Source: Pelagibacterium halotolerans B2 (GTDB lineage Bacteria > Pseudomonadota > Alphaproteobacteria > Rhizobiales > Devosiaceae). From it: a stretch of DNA of 64,000 nt. Where the stretch lies: contig NC_016078.1 in NCBI RefSeq assembly GCF_000230555.1, positions 3,495,001-3,559,000 on the forward strand, written 5' to 3'. This document shows, in pieces, positions 56,712-64,000 of the stretch (its first letter is position 1; each line of letters begins with the position of its first letter). A model generated the notes under the pieces. The model was not told where the DNA came from. It did not search any database and saw only the letters and a list, made by a program, of their open reading frames with translations. Position numbers and translations under genes: made by a program.

Positions 56712-57394
56712 TGGGCAGTCTCCCGGGACCAGTTGATGGCGTTGACGAAAATGCCGAGCGGGTTCTTGCGCAGGCGCTCGGCGTCGCGCGGCTGTTGCAG
56801 GACGATGGTGAGAATGGCGGTCCAGCGCTCGGTCGCGGCGAGTTGCCCGTTCGTGTAACGGCGCTCGATCCAGGCGACGCGGAAACTGCTTTCCGAAGCG
56901 CGGATGACGCTGGAGACCTCAACCGAGATCTGCGTTTCGCCGATCACGGCGAAGGGGTCGTTCACGCGGGCATAGTCGTTGAGGGCGACCGCCCCTCTGT
57001 CGGTGGTGAAGTCATAGGCGCGCAGCCAGTTCTGGCGCAGCACGATCGGGTCGGCGGGAATCTGACGCACATTCTCGATGAAGCGCGACAGATGATAGGC
57101 GATCTGCGGGTCTGTCGGGCGGTAGTCCGCGGACGCGGGCGCCACGGCTTGCGCCGCGCCGAGCCGATCCACTTCGACGACATAGGGCGTGATCGTTCCT
57201 TGCGTGGATTGCCAGGCCAAGGCTGCGCTGAGTCCCGCCGACAACAGCAAGGACCCGAACGCCATCAGCCGCCAGTTCCTGGCCTGGACGCGCGCCGAAC
57301 CGATCCGTTCGTCCCAGGCCTGAGCGGCTTTCTGATAGGGCGTGACGGGCTCGGGTGTCTTGGAATAGCGAACGCTCGGGCGGCGGAACATCAT
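56708..57394 (-). CDS. trbF: Conjugal transfer protein TrbF (VirB8-like)
   Basis: A 228-residue protein: cytoplasmic N-terminus, one membrane segment near residues 40-62, and a periplasmic VirB8/NTF2-like domain (TPYVVEVDRLGAAQAV, WLRAYDFTTDRGAVALNDYA, NPLGIFVNAINWSRE). Assembly factor of the type IV secretion system. Overlaps trbG and trbL by 4 bp each. Confidence 0.94.
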   Translation of the reverse strand: MMFRRPSVRYSKTPEPVTPYQKAAQAWDERIGSARVQARNWRLMAFGSLLLSAGLSAALAWQSTQGTITPYVVEVDRLGAAQAVAPASADYRPTDPQIAYHLSRFIENVRQIPADPIVLRQNWLRAYDFTTDRGAVALNDYARVNDPFAVIGETQISVEVSSVIRASESSFRVAWIERRYTNGQLAATERWTAILTIVLQQPRDAERLRKNPLGIFVNAINWSRETAQ

Positions 57395-58689
57395 GATTTC
57401 TCCGAAAGGCTGACAGCGGTCCCGCCACTGCCATGGTCGCCGGAGCGAACGACATGGGCAGCGGTGGCGGCGCCGTGGTGCAGGGTCTGTTGGTGTTTCA
57501 TGCGGCGGGCCCAGGCGGGCGGCCCGCCACTTGATGATCCTGGGGCGGACGTCTGTGTTTCTGGACTATTAGTGAATTTGCCGCCGGTGGCCTCGAAAGC
57601 TGCGCGCGACCCGGACCGGTAGCTCTCGCTCATCGAGTGGCGGAGCGGGCTTGACGCTGCGCCGACAACGGCCTGTCCGACACTGGCTATGCCTGCCGCG
57701 ACACCGGGAGCGCCGCCGCCAGCGGCCGTGCTGCCCACGCGGTAGGCGGTCGATGCCCCGCCGGCGAGCGCCGCGGTTCCACGGGTCCCAGCGCCCACCG
57801 CGCCCGCGGCAAGCTTTGCGCCCGCCACGCCACCCATTGCCATGCCGCCTGCGGCGAGACCGGTTCCGACCGCGGCGCCGGCGCCGAGTTGCGGACCACC
57901 TGAGACGATCCCATTGGCGATGCCCGGACCGAAAATGCCGAGCGCCAGCATGGAGAGCGCGGCAAGCACGATCGCCATGGCGTCCTCGATGGTCGGTTCG
58001 CCGGTGAACCCTGCGGTAAACTCGCCGAAAATGGTCGAGCCGATGCCGACGATCACGGCGAGCACCAGCACCTTGACGCCGGACGAGATCACCAGCCCGA
58101 GCACCCGCTCGGCCATGAAGGCGGTTTTGTTGAAGAGCCCGAAGGGCACGAGGATGAAGCCGGCCAGCGTCGCCAGCTTGAACTCGATCAGGGTGACGAA
58201 GAGCTGGATCGCCAGAATGAAGAAGGAGAGGAGAACGACCAGCCAGGCAAACAGCAGGATCGAGATCTGGATGAAGTTCTCGAAGAAGGAGACGAAGCCC
58301 ATCAACTCCGCGATCGAGGCGAGGATGGGCCGACCGGCCTCGAGGCCGATTTCGGCGATACGGCCCGGCTGGAGGAGTTCGCTGGCGCTCAAGGCTCCGC
58401 CCGATGCTATGAGACCCAGCCCGGCGAAGCTTTCGAAGACGATGCGGGCAAGCGCGTTCCAGTTGCCGATAATGTAGGCGAAGACGCCGACGAAGAGCGT
58501 CTTCTTGATCAACCGGGCGAGAATGTCGTCGTCGGCGCCCCAGGCCCAGAACAGTGCAGCGAGCGTCACGTCGATGACGATCAGCGTGGTGGCGAGGAAG
58601 GCGACGTCACCGCCAAGCAGGCCGAAGCCGGAGTCGATGTAGGAGGTAAAGACCTGCAGGAACCGGTCGATGACGCCCACGCCCTCCAT
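57391..58689 (-). CDS. trbL: Conjugal transfer protein TrbL (VirB6-like)
   Basis: A 432-residue polytopic membrane protein. IDRFLQVFTSYIDSGFGLLGGDVAFLATTLIVIDVTLAALFWAWG near the N-terminus is typical of TrbL, followed by about six membrane segments, a Gly/Ala-rich stretch (residues 280-370) and a polar tail. Inner-membrane channel component. Confidence 0.93.
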   Translation of the reverse strand: MEGVGVIDRFLQVFTSYIDSGFGLLGGDVAFLATTLIVIDVTLAALFWAWGADDDILARLIKKTLFVGVFAYIIGNWNALARIVFESFAGLGLIASGGALSASELLQPGRIAEIGLEAGRPILASIAELMGFVSFFENFIQISILLFAWLVVLLSFFILAIQLFVTLIEFKLATLAGFILVPFGLFNKTAFMAERVLGLVISSGVKVLVLAVIVGIGSTIFGEFTAGFTGEPTIEDAMAIVLAALSMLALGIFGPGIANGIVSGGPQLGAGAAVGTGLAAGGMAMGGVAGAKLAAGAVGAGTRGTAALAGGASTAYRVGSTAAGGGAPGVAAGIASVGQAVVGAASSPLRHSMSESYRSGSRAAFEATGGKFTNSPETQTSAPGSSSGGPPAWARRMKHQQTLHHGAATAAHVVRSGDHGSGGTAVSLSEKS

Positions 58690-58692
58690 CGT

Positions 58693-58965
58693 CTATTCCT
58701 CCTCGGTTTGGTCGGCAGTCAGACCGAGGAAGCGGCGGCGATGCTCGGCCCAAGCGGCGCGGCACGCTGTATCGGTATCCAGATCTTCCGGCGTTATCGT
58801 CCGGCACCGCGCTAGCTCTTCCTGCAATGGATCATCGCCCGCCGACGGCTCCATCACCGCTTCTGGTGCGGCAGTGTTTGCCAACTCGGCGGCTGCGAAG
58901 AGCGCCGCAAGACCGCCGAGGCCGAAGGCGATGAGCCGAAGAATATGGTCGGGAGAACTGCGCAT
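58693..58965 (-). CDS. trbK: Entry-exclusion protein TrbK-alt
   Basis: A 90-residue protein with one membrane anchor (LRLIAFGLGGLAALFAAAEL) and a C-terminal motif RCRTITPEDLDTDTACRAAWAEHRRRFLG, typical of the 'TrbK-alt' proteins found between trbJ and trbL. Probably blocks redundant transfer between like donors. The ATG at 58965 is preferred over the open frame that overlaps trbJ. Confidence 0.85.
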   Translation of the reverse strand: MRSSPDHILRLIAFGLGGLAALFAAAELANTAAPEAVMEPSAGDDPLQEELARCRTITPEDLDTDTACRAAWAEHRRRFLGLTADQTEEE

Positions 58966-58969
58966 CGGC

Positions 58970-59710
58970 CTACCGGAACATGGTGACGGTGGTCGGCGCA
59001 TAATCGCTTCCATAGTCGAGGAAGCGATTGAGGTTCTCGCGGGCTTGGGCTTCCGCGGAGGCCCGGCGGGCTGCATCCAGCGCCTGCGCGCGGTTCTGCG
59101 CAGCAATGGCGGCCGTGAGATCGGTCATCTGCTGGCTTTGCAGTGCGAGAAGCTGATTGCCGGCCTGTGTCGCCTGCAGGGCGCCGGTCGCGCCCTGGCT
59201 TTGCGCAACAAGATTGCTCAGTTCCGTGCGTGCCCGTTCGATATTGCCGACAACGCCCGCCTGAATCTTCAGGGCGTCCTCGTATCCGGCAACAGAGGTG
59301 CGCCAACGCGCTTCGGCGTTGGCGATCATGTCGGCGAAATCGCCGTTCGCAGCCGCCTCGCCATACTGTTCGTTGAAGGCAGTCTCGATCTCGGAGACCT
59401 GATAGGCGATGTTCTGCGCCTCGTTCAGGAGATGCTGGGTGTGGGCGATCGTGGTCTGAAGCTGGGCGAGCGAGGAATGCGGTAGGCTCGCGAGATTGCG
59501 CGCCTGATTGATCAGCATCTGCGCTTCGTTCTGGAGCTGCTTGATCTGATTGTTGATCTGTTCGAGCGTCCGCGCAGCGGTCAGCACGTTCTCGGCATAG
59601 TTCGAGGGATCGAACACGATGCCGCCGAAGCCGAACTGAGCATGGACTGGCTGTATCGGCGCGAGGGCGATGGCGCCGGTCATCATGAGGGCGGCGAGTT
59701 TCTTACGCAT
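58970..59710 (-). CDS. trbJ: Conjugal transfer protein TrbJ (VirB5-like)
   Basis: A 246-residue exported protein with a signal peptide (cleavage near PVHAQ, residue 24), then FGGIVFDPSNYAENVLTAARTLEQINNQI, the TrbJ signature, and long helical Gln-rich segments. Minor pilus or adhesin component. Start ATG at 59708-59710, overlapping the trbE end by 8 bp. Confidence 0.93.
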   Translation of the reverse strand: MRKKLAALMMTGAIALAPIQPVHAQFGFGGIVFDPSNYAENVLTAARTLEQINNQIKQLQNEAQMLINQARNLASLPHSSLAQLQTTIAHTQHLLNEAQNIAYQVSEIETAFNEQYGEAAANGDFADMIANAEARWRTSVAGYEDALKIQAGVVGNIERARTELSNLVAQSQGATGALQATQAGNQLLALQSQQMTDLTAAIAAQNRAQALDAARRASAEAQARENLNRFLDYGSDYAPTTVTMFR

Positions 59711-62162
59711 CTGTATTCTCCTGCGTTTGAGGTGAAGGATCTGGATCGGGGACCGGGCCAAGCAGTTCGACGGCCCAGTCGAGGCCGCGCCGAGCGAGCC
59801 AGGTCGCGGCGAAGCCGTCCCGCCCGTGGTCGGCGAGGATGTCGGTAATGGCGGCCTGGTCGGCTTTGGAGGATGCCGCGGTGAAGGCGAGTGCGACCTC
59901 ACCGAGACCGAGCGAGAAGAGCCGATTGCCGCGCCGCGACTGGCAGTAATAGTCACGCTTGGGCATGGCCCGCGCGATGATCTCGATCTGGCGTTCGTTG
60001 AGACCGAAGCGCCGATAGATGTCGGCGATCTGCGGCTCGAAAGCGCGTTCGTTCGGCAGAAAAATCCGCGTCGGGCAGCTCTCGACGATGGCAGGCGCGA
60101 TAGCGGAATTGTCGATATCAGCCAGCGACTGCGTGGCGAAGAGGACGGAGGCGTTCTTCTTCCTCAATGTCTTCAGCCATTCGCGGAGCTGACCGCCGAA
60201 GGTGCCGTCATCGAGCGCGAGCCACCCTTCGTCGACGATGATCAGGCTCGGGCGTCCGTCGAGGCGTTCCTCGATGCGATGAAACAGATAGGCGAGCACG
60301 GCGGGCGTTGCGGCCGAGCCGATCAGTCCTTCGGTCTCGAACGTCTGAAAGTCGGCTGTTCCCAGTTCCTCGGTCTCGGCGTCCAGCAACCGTCCGAAGG
60401 GGCCGCCGAGACAGAATGGCGCCATCGCCTGTTTGAGCTCGGTCGACTGCAACAGAACCGAGAGGCCCGTCAGGGTGCGTTCCTCGACCGGCGCCGAGGC
60501 GAGCGAGGTCAGCGCCGACCAGAGATGGTCGCGTGCGACCGGATCGACGGTAACGCCTTCGCGGGCAATCAGGCCGGACAGCCAATCCTGCGCCCAGGCG
60601 CGCTCGGCGGCCTCGTCGATATTGCGGAGCGGCTGGCGCTGTACGGCCGCCTCATCCTCAGACAGCGCTCCGGCGAGATCTTGCCAGTCGCCGCCGCAGG
60701 CGACGGTCGCGCAGCGGATCGAACCTCCGAAATCGAAGGCGAAGACCTGCGCGCTCGCGTAGCGCCGAAACTGCAGCGCCATCAGCGCCAGCAGTACCGA
60801 CTTGCCTGAACCGGTGGGGCCGACGACCAGCGTATGGCCGACATCGCCGACATGGGGCGAAAAGCGAAACGGGGTCGAGCCTTCCGTCTCGGCGTAAAAC
60901 AGAGGCGGGCCGTCCAGATGATCGTTGCGCGCCGGCCCCGCCCACACCGCCGAAATCGGGATCATGTGGACGAGATTGAAGGTCGAGACCGGCGGCTGGC
61001 GAACATTGGCGTAAAGGTGGCCGGGCAGCGAACCGAGCCAGGCCTCGATAGCGTTGACCGTTTCCGGCATGCAGGTGAAATCGCGACCCTGTATGACCTT
61101 CTCGGCCGCCTTCAGCTTGGCCTCGGCGACCGCTTCGTCCTCGTCCCAGACCGTCAGCGTGGCCGTGACATAGGCGGCGCCCGCCATGTCCGCGCCGAGT
61201 TCCTGTAAAGCTTCGTCCGCATCGGCGGCCTTGTTCGATGCGTCGGAATCGAGAAGCGTCGAGGCCTCGTTGGTCATCACCTCCTTGAGGATCGCGGCGA
61301 TGGATTTGCGCTTGGCGAACCACTGTCGGCGAATGCGGGTGAGGAGCCTGGTCGCGTCTGTCTTGTCGAGGCAGACGGCGCGCGACACCCAGCGATATTC
61401 AAAGGCCTGGCCGTTGAGTTCGTCGAGCAGGCCTGGCCATGTGGCGGTCGGGAACCCAATGATGGTCAGCGTACGGAGATGGTCATCACCCAGTTTCGGC
61501 GCCAACCCGCCGACAAGCGCACTGTCGGCCAGGAGCGCGTCGAGATGCATCGGCGTTTCCGGAACGCGCACGCGCTGGCGCCGGGTTGAAATCGTCGAAT
61601 GCAAATAGGTCAGCGTCTCCTCGTCGGAGAGCCAGACCGCTTCCGGCATGAAGCCGTCGAGGAGATCGAGCAGACGATCCGTGCGCGCGGTAAAGCTTGT
61701 GACATGCTCTTGCGGGTTCAGACCCTTGTCCGGCGCGTCCTCATAGAGCCAGCGTCCGGCGCGGCTGGCGGCGTCCGCCGGCGGCATCCAGACGAAGGTC
61801 AGGAAATAGGCGCTCTCGAAATGGCTCGACGCTTCCTCGAATTGTGCCCGCCGCTCGGCATCGACCAGAGCCGAGACAGGATCGGGAAATTGCGAGAGCG
61901 GATAGTCCCGGGCGGGCAGTCGTTGCGCTTCGACGAAGACAGCCCAGCCGGAGCCAAGCCGGCGCAGGGCATTGTTCAGCCTTCCCGAGACGGCGACGAG
62001 CTCCGCAGGCGTTGCGGAGTCCAGGTCCGGTCCACGAAACCGCGCGGTGCGTTGCAGGCTGCCGTCCTTGTTGAGGATGATGCCCGGCCCGATGAGCGCC
62101 GCCCAAGGCAGGAAGTCGGCAAGCAAGGAGGCTTTGGAGCGGTATTCGGCAAGGCGCATCAT
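59703..62162 (-). CDS. trbE: Conjugal transfer ATPase TrbE (VirB4-like)
   Basis: An 819-residue ATPase. N-terminal CagE/TrbE/VirB domain, Walker A GPTGSGKSVLLALMA near residue 450, Walker B LIIVDEGWLALDD near residue 640, and QSLADIDNS / CPTRIFLPNERA motifs. It powers pilus assembly and is the largest protein of the operon. Starts 4 bp after the trbD stop. Confidence 0.96.
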   Translation of the reverse strand: MMRLAEYRSKASLLADFLPWAALIGPGIILNKDGSLQRTARFRGPDLDSATPAELVAVSGRLNNALRRLGSGWAVFVEAQRLPARDYPLSQFPDPVSALVDAERRAQFEEASSHFESAYFLTFVWMPPADAASRAGRWLYEDAPDKGLNPQEHVTSFTARTDRLLDLLDGFMPEAVWLSDEETLTYLHSTISTRRQRVRVPETPMHLDALLADSALVGGLAPKLGDDHLRTLTIIGFPTATWPGLLDELNGQAFEYRWVSRAVCLDKTDATRLLTRIRRQWFAKRKSIAAILKEVMTNEASTLLDSDASNKAADADEALQELGADMAGAAYVTATLTVWDEDEAVAEAKLKAAEKVIQGRDFTCMPETVNAIEAWLGSLPGHLYANVRQPPVSTFNLVHMIPISAVWAGPARNDHLDGPPLFYAETEGSTPFRFSPHVGDVGHTLVVGPTGSGKSVLLALMALQFRRYASAQVFAFDFGGSIRCATVACGGDWQDLAGALSEDEAAVQRQPLRNIDEAAERAWAQDWLSGLIAREGVTVDPVARDHLWSALTSLASAPVEERTLTGLSVLLQSTELKQAMAPFCLGGPFGRLLDAETEELGTADFQTFETEGLIGSAATPAVLAYLFHRIEERLDGRPSLIIVDEGWLALDDGTFGGQLREWLKTLRKKNASVLFATQSLADIDNSAIAPAIVESCPTRIFLPNERAFEPQIADIYRRFGLNERQIEIIARAMPKRDYYCQSRRGNRLFSLGLGEVALAFTAASSKADQAAITDILADHGRDGFAATWLARRGLDWAVELLGPVPDPDPSPQTQENTDA

Positions 62163-62165
62163 CGC

Positions 62166-62435
62166 TCAAACTCCGAACCAGGTTGGAAAACGAAGATGCC
62201 GCCGGACAACGTCGACGATCTGGGCGTCATGCTTGGCAGCCCAGACCGCGAGCAGATGGCCGACAAGCCAGAGCGCGATCCCGACCACCCAGAGCCTGAG
62301 CCCAAGGCCGACTGCGGCCGCGAGCGTGCCGTTGGCGATGGCGATCGCACGCGGCGCGCCGCCGAGCAGGATCGGCTCGACCAGCGCACGGTGAACCGGT
62401 GCGTAGAAGCCAGGGATTTCACCGGCACCCTCCAT
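62166..62435 (-). CDS. trbD: Conjugal transfer protein TrbD (VirB3-like)
   Basis: An 89-residue inner-membrane protein: IPGFYAPVHRALVEPILLGGAPRAIAIANG is the TrbD/VirB3 N-terminal pattern, with two membrane segments after it. The ATG shares one base with the trbC stop. Confidence 0.93.
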   Translation of the reverse strand: MEGAGEIPGFYAPVHRALVEPILLGGAPRAIAIANGTLAAAVGLGLRLWVVGIALWLVGHLLAVWAAKHDAQIVDVVRRHLRFPTWFGV

Positions 62436-62764
62436 CAGATCAGCGCTCCGCCCCCGAAGGAGAAGAAGGACAGGAAGAAGCTTGACGCGGCGAAGGCGAT
62501 GGAGAGGCCAAAGACGATCTGCACCAGCCGGCGAAAGCCGCCCGAGGAGTCGCCGAAAGCGAGCGTCAGGCCGGTAATGATGATGATGATCACGGCGACG
62601 ATCTTTGCGACCGGTCCTTCGATCGATTCCAGGATCGACTGGAGCGGCGCCTCCCAGGGCATGCCCGATCCGGCTGCATGGGCGGGCGCAGCAAGTAGAA
62701 CGCCGACAGCGAGGGCGGTCGCATAGAGCGGCCAGCGTGGATAGAGAATGGTGGTTCTGGTCAT
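62435..62764 (-). CDS. trbC: Conjugal transfer pilin TrbC (VirB2-like)
   Basis: A 109-residue pilin precursor: long signal peptide (to about residue 30, AHAA), MPWEAPLQSILESIEGPVAK, then two hydrophobic helices (IVAVIIIIITGLTLAFGDS and the C-terminal Phe/Ser-rich one). Major subunit of the mating pilus; in the RP4 relative the peptide is cyclised. Confidence 0.93.
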   Translation of the reverse strand: MTRTTILYPRWPLYATALAVGVLLAAPAHAAGSGMPWEAPLQSILESIEGPVAKIVAVIIIIITGLTLAFGDSSGGFRRLVQIVFGLSIAFAASSFFLSFFSFGGGALI

Positions 62765-63744
62765 GGATGGTCTCCTGTCTGGGGATGAAGAAGAGGCTGG
62801 AGCCGATAGTCACCGCTCGTATCGAGGCGCTCGACGCGGGCGAGTTCGGAGAGCCGGCGCGCCGATCCGCGGCCAGAGAGAACGGCGATCAGGTCGATGG
62901 TCTCGGCGATCATCGCGCGCGGTACGGTGATGACGGCTTCCTGGATGAGCTGTTCGAGACGGCGCAGCGCGCCGAGGGCCGAGCCCGCGTGAATGGTGCC
63001 GATCCCGCCCGGATGGCCGGTGCCCCAGGCTTTCAGAAGATCGAGCGCTTCGGCGCCACGCACCTCGCCGATCGGAATGCGGTCGGGCCGAAGGCGTAGC
63101 GAGGAGCGGACAAGATCGGAAAGCGACGCAACGCCATCCTTCGTCCTCAAGGCGACCAGGTTCGGCGTCAGGCATTGGAGTTCGCGCGTATCCTCGATCA
63201 GAACGACGCGGTCGGAGGATTCGGCGACTTCGGCCAGCAGCGCATTGGTGAGCGTGGTCTTGCCAGTCGAAGTGCCGCCGGCGACAAGGATATTGGCGCG
63301 CGTTGTGATGGCCTCGCGCAATTCCGCCGCCGTTTCTTCCGGCATGATCCCGCCGCGCACATAGTCTTCGAGCGTGAAGACCGCGATGGCCGGCTTACGG
63401 ATGGCGAAGACCGGCGCGGCGACGACGGGCGGTAGCAGGCCTTCGAACCGCTCTCCTGTTCCCGGCAACTCCGCTGATACGCGCGGGGATCCGGCATGGA
63501 CTTCTACGCCGACGTGATGCGCGACCAAACGAATGATCCGTTCGCCATCCGCCGCCGAAAGTTGTTCGCCCGTATCGGCCAGCCCTTCGCTCAGCCGGTC
63601 GACCCATAGACGACCATCAGGATTGAGCATCACTTCAATAACGGCAGGGTCTTCGAGCCACGCGGCAACGTCTGCCCCTAGCGCGGTCCTGAGCATGCGC
63701 GCGCCACGGGCGAGAGCTTCGGATTTGAGTGTGTGGACGGTCAT
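62761..63744 (-). CDS. trbB: Conjugal transfer ATPase TrbB (VirB11-like)
   Basis: A 327-residue secretion ATPase: Walker [18 protein letters not shown] near residue 160, Asp box [10 protein letters not shown], and the His box [18 protein letters not shown]. First gene of the trb operon; overlaps trbC by 4 bp. In related elements a CopG-type gene and traG precede it, but here the upstream 256 bp hold neither. Confidence 0.95.
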   Translation of the reverse strand: MTVHTLKSEALARGARMLRTALGADVAAWLEDPAVIEVMLNPDGRLWVDRLSEGLADTGEQLSAADGERIIRLVAHHVGVEVHAGSPRVSAELPGTGERFEGLLPPVVAAPVFAIRKPAIAVFTLEDYVRGGIMPEETAAELREAITTRANILVAGGTSTGKTTLTNALLAEVAESSDRVVLIEDTRELQCLTPNLVALRTKDGVASLSDLVRSSLRLRPDRIPIGEVRGAEALDLLKAWGTGHPGGIGTIHAGSALGALRRLEQLIQEAVITVPRAMIAETIDLIAVLSGRGSARRLSELARVERLDTSGDYRLQPLLHPQTGDHP

Positions 63745-64000
63745 CGGCGGCCCCGCATTGAATTACGGGACACATCAAGAAGACCGTTAATGGGTCAGCA
63801 GCAACAGAGTTGTGGGCGTAGTAGCGCTATGGCGTAAAGAGGCAGGACAATACGTGGGTAGCGGGGTTGGAACACGGTCGGCTTTGCGGACAGAGCACCA
63901 GTTCGCTGCGCTTGCTCGAACGGCCGCTATGGGGTGAATCCAAATTCAAATGGCAAAGCGCCCGATGGGTTGCACCGGGCACTTCTTTCTCAAGTCACCT
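63745..64000. other. Right-edge sequence upstream of trbB
   Basis: 256 bp with stops in all minus-strand frames close to trbB (only 16 codons open directly upstream), so no CopG/traG end is present in the usual overlap. A plus-strand frame opens at about 63949 (MAKRPMGCTG...) and runs off the edge, unsupported by a ribosome-binding site. The promoter of the trb operon probably lies here. Confidence 0.4.

Larger units (their letters stand above)
49166..64000. mobile_element. Partial integrative (conjugative) element or genomic island
   Basis: From the broken tRNA-Arg to the right edge everything looks accessory: an IS3 element, a TetR/MFS resistance-type pair, a LysR gene, and a full trb mating-pair operon with DUF2274, the arrangement of Tn4371-like ICEs. 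No integrase, relaxase, coupling protein or right attachment site lies in the window, so the extent is uncertain. Confidence 0.6.

Noticed and set aside
63533..63790. 85-codon plus-strand frame at the trbB start
   Set aside because: Antisense to the trbB N-terminus, Ser/Pro-rich shadow.

Overview
The window is a GC-rich alphaproteobacterial chromosome segment. The housekeeping order trmB-rimP-nusA-ylxR-infB, the fused YlxR/L7Ae protein, MmcB, an Irr-type box before mbfA and Ugp/Urt transporters all point to Hyphomicrobiales. The strongly acidic secreted proteins (UgpB, UrtA, the 13080 gene) suggest a Devosia/Pelagibacterium-like, salt-tolerant bacterium; this placement is an inference, not a database result.

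Layout. 1-3462 (minus): glycerol-3-phosphate type ABC transporter ugpB-A-E-C, cut at the left edge, with a possible Pho box in front. 3741-5872: an rRNA m5U methyltransferase and a ribokinase. 6110-7905: a YbaY-META secreted protein, MmcB and a DUF1127 protein. 7823-21600 (minus): a long nitrogen-scavenging block, urtABCDE (urea ABC importer) running with 4-bp overlaps into ureD-A-J-B, then ureC, azlCD, a MliC-like gene and ureE-F-G. A divergent acidic secreted-protein gene sits between ureB and ureC. Divergent from urtA lies a large sensor: an NCS1 (cytosine/purine/allantoin) permease domain fused through a Cys-rich segment to a hybrid histidine kinase, followed by an overlapping LuxR-type response regulator. 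This is the most interesting system in the window: a transporter-like receptor that probably controls the urea uptake/urease genes beside it.

26420-35744 (plus): lnt, metK with a pseudoknot-capable leader, trmB, rimP-nusA-ylxR-infB. 35778-48940: a LytTR membrane regulator with a divergent DUF2306 protein, a LysR regulator, a compound intergenic repeat, the iron exporter/ferritin mbfA with a near-perfect Irr box, another LysR, an SMP-30-like periplasmic protein, an extensin-like protein, lepA, small stress-type proteins, and a CRTAC1 (FG-GAP/UnbV) plus vanadium haloperoxidase pair.

49124-64000: accessory DNA starting at a broken tRNA-Arg copy followed by a complete tRNA-Arg(CCG). It carries an intact IS407-group IS3 element, a TetR/MFS efflux pair, a LysR regulator, and a complete trbB-C-D-E-J-K-L-F-G-I-DUF2274 mating-pair operon of the Tn4371-like ICE type. 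No integrase, relaxase or coupling protein is visible, so the window holds only part of an integrative element or a rearranged one.
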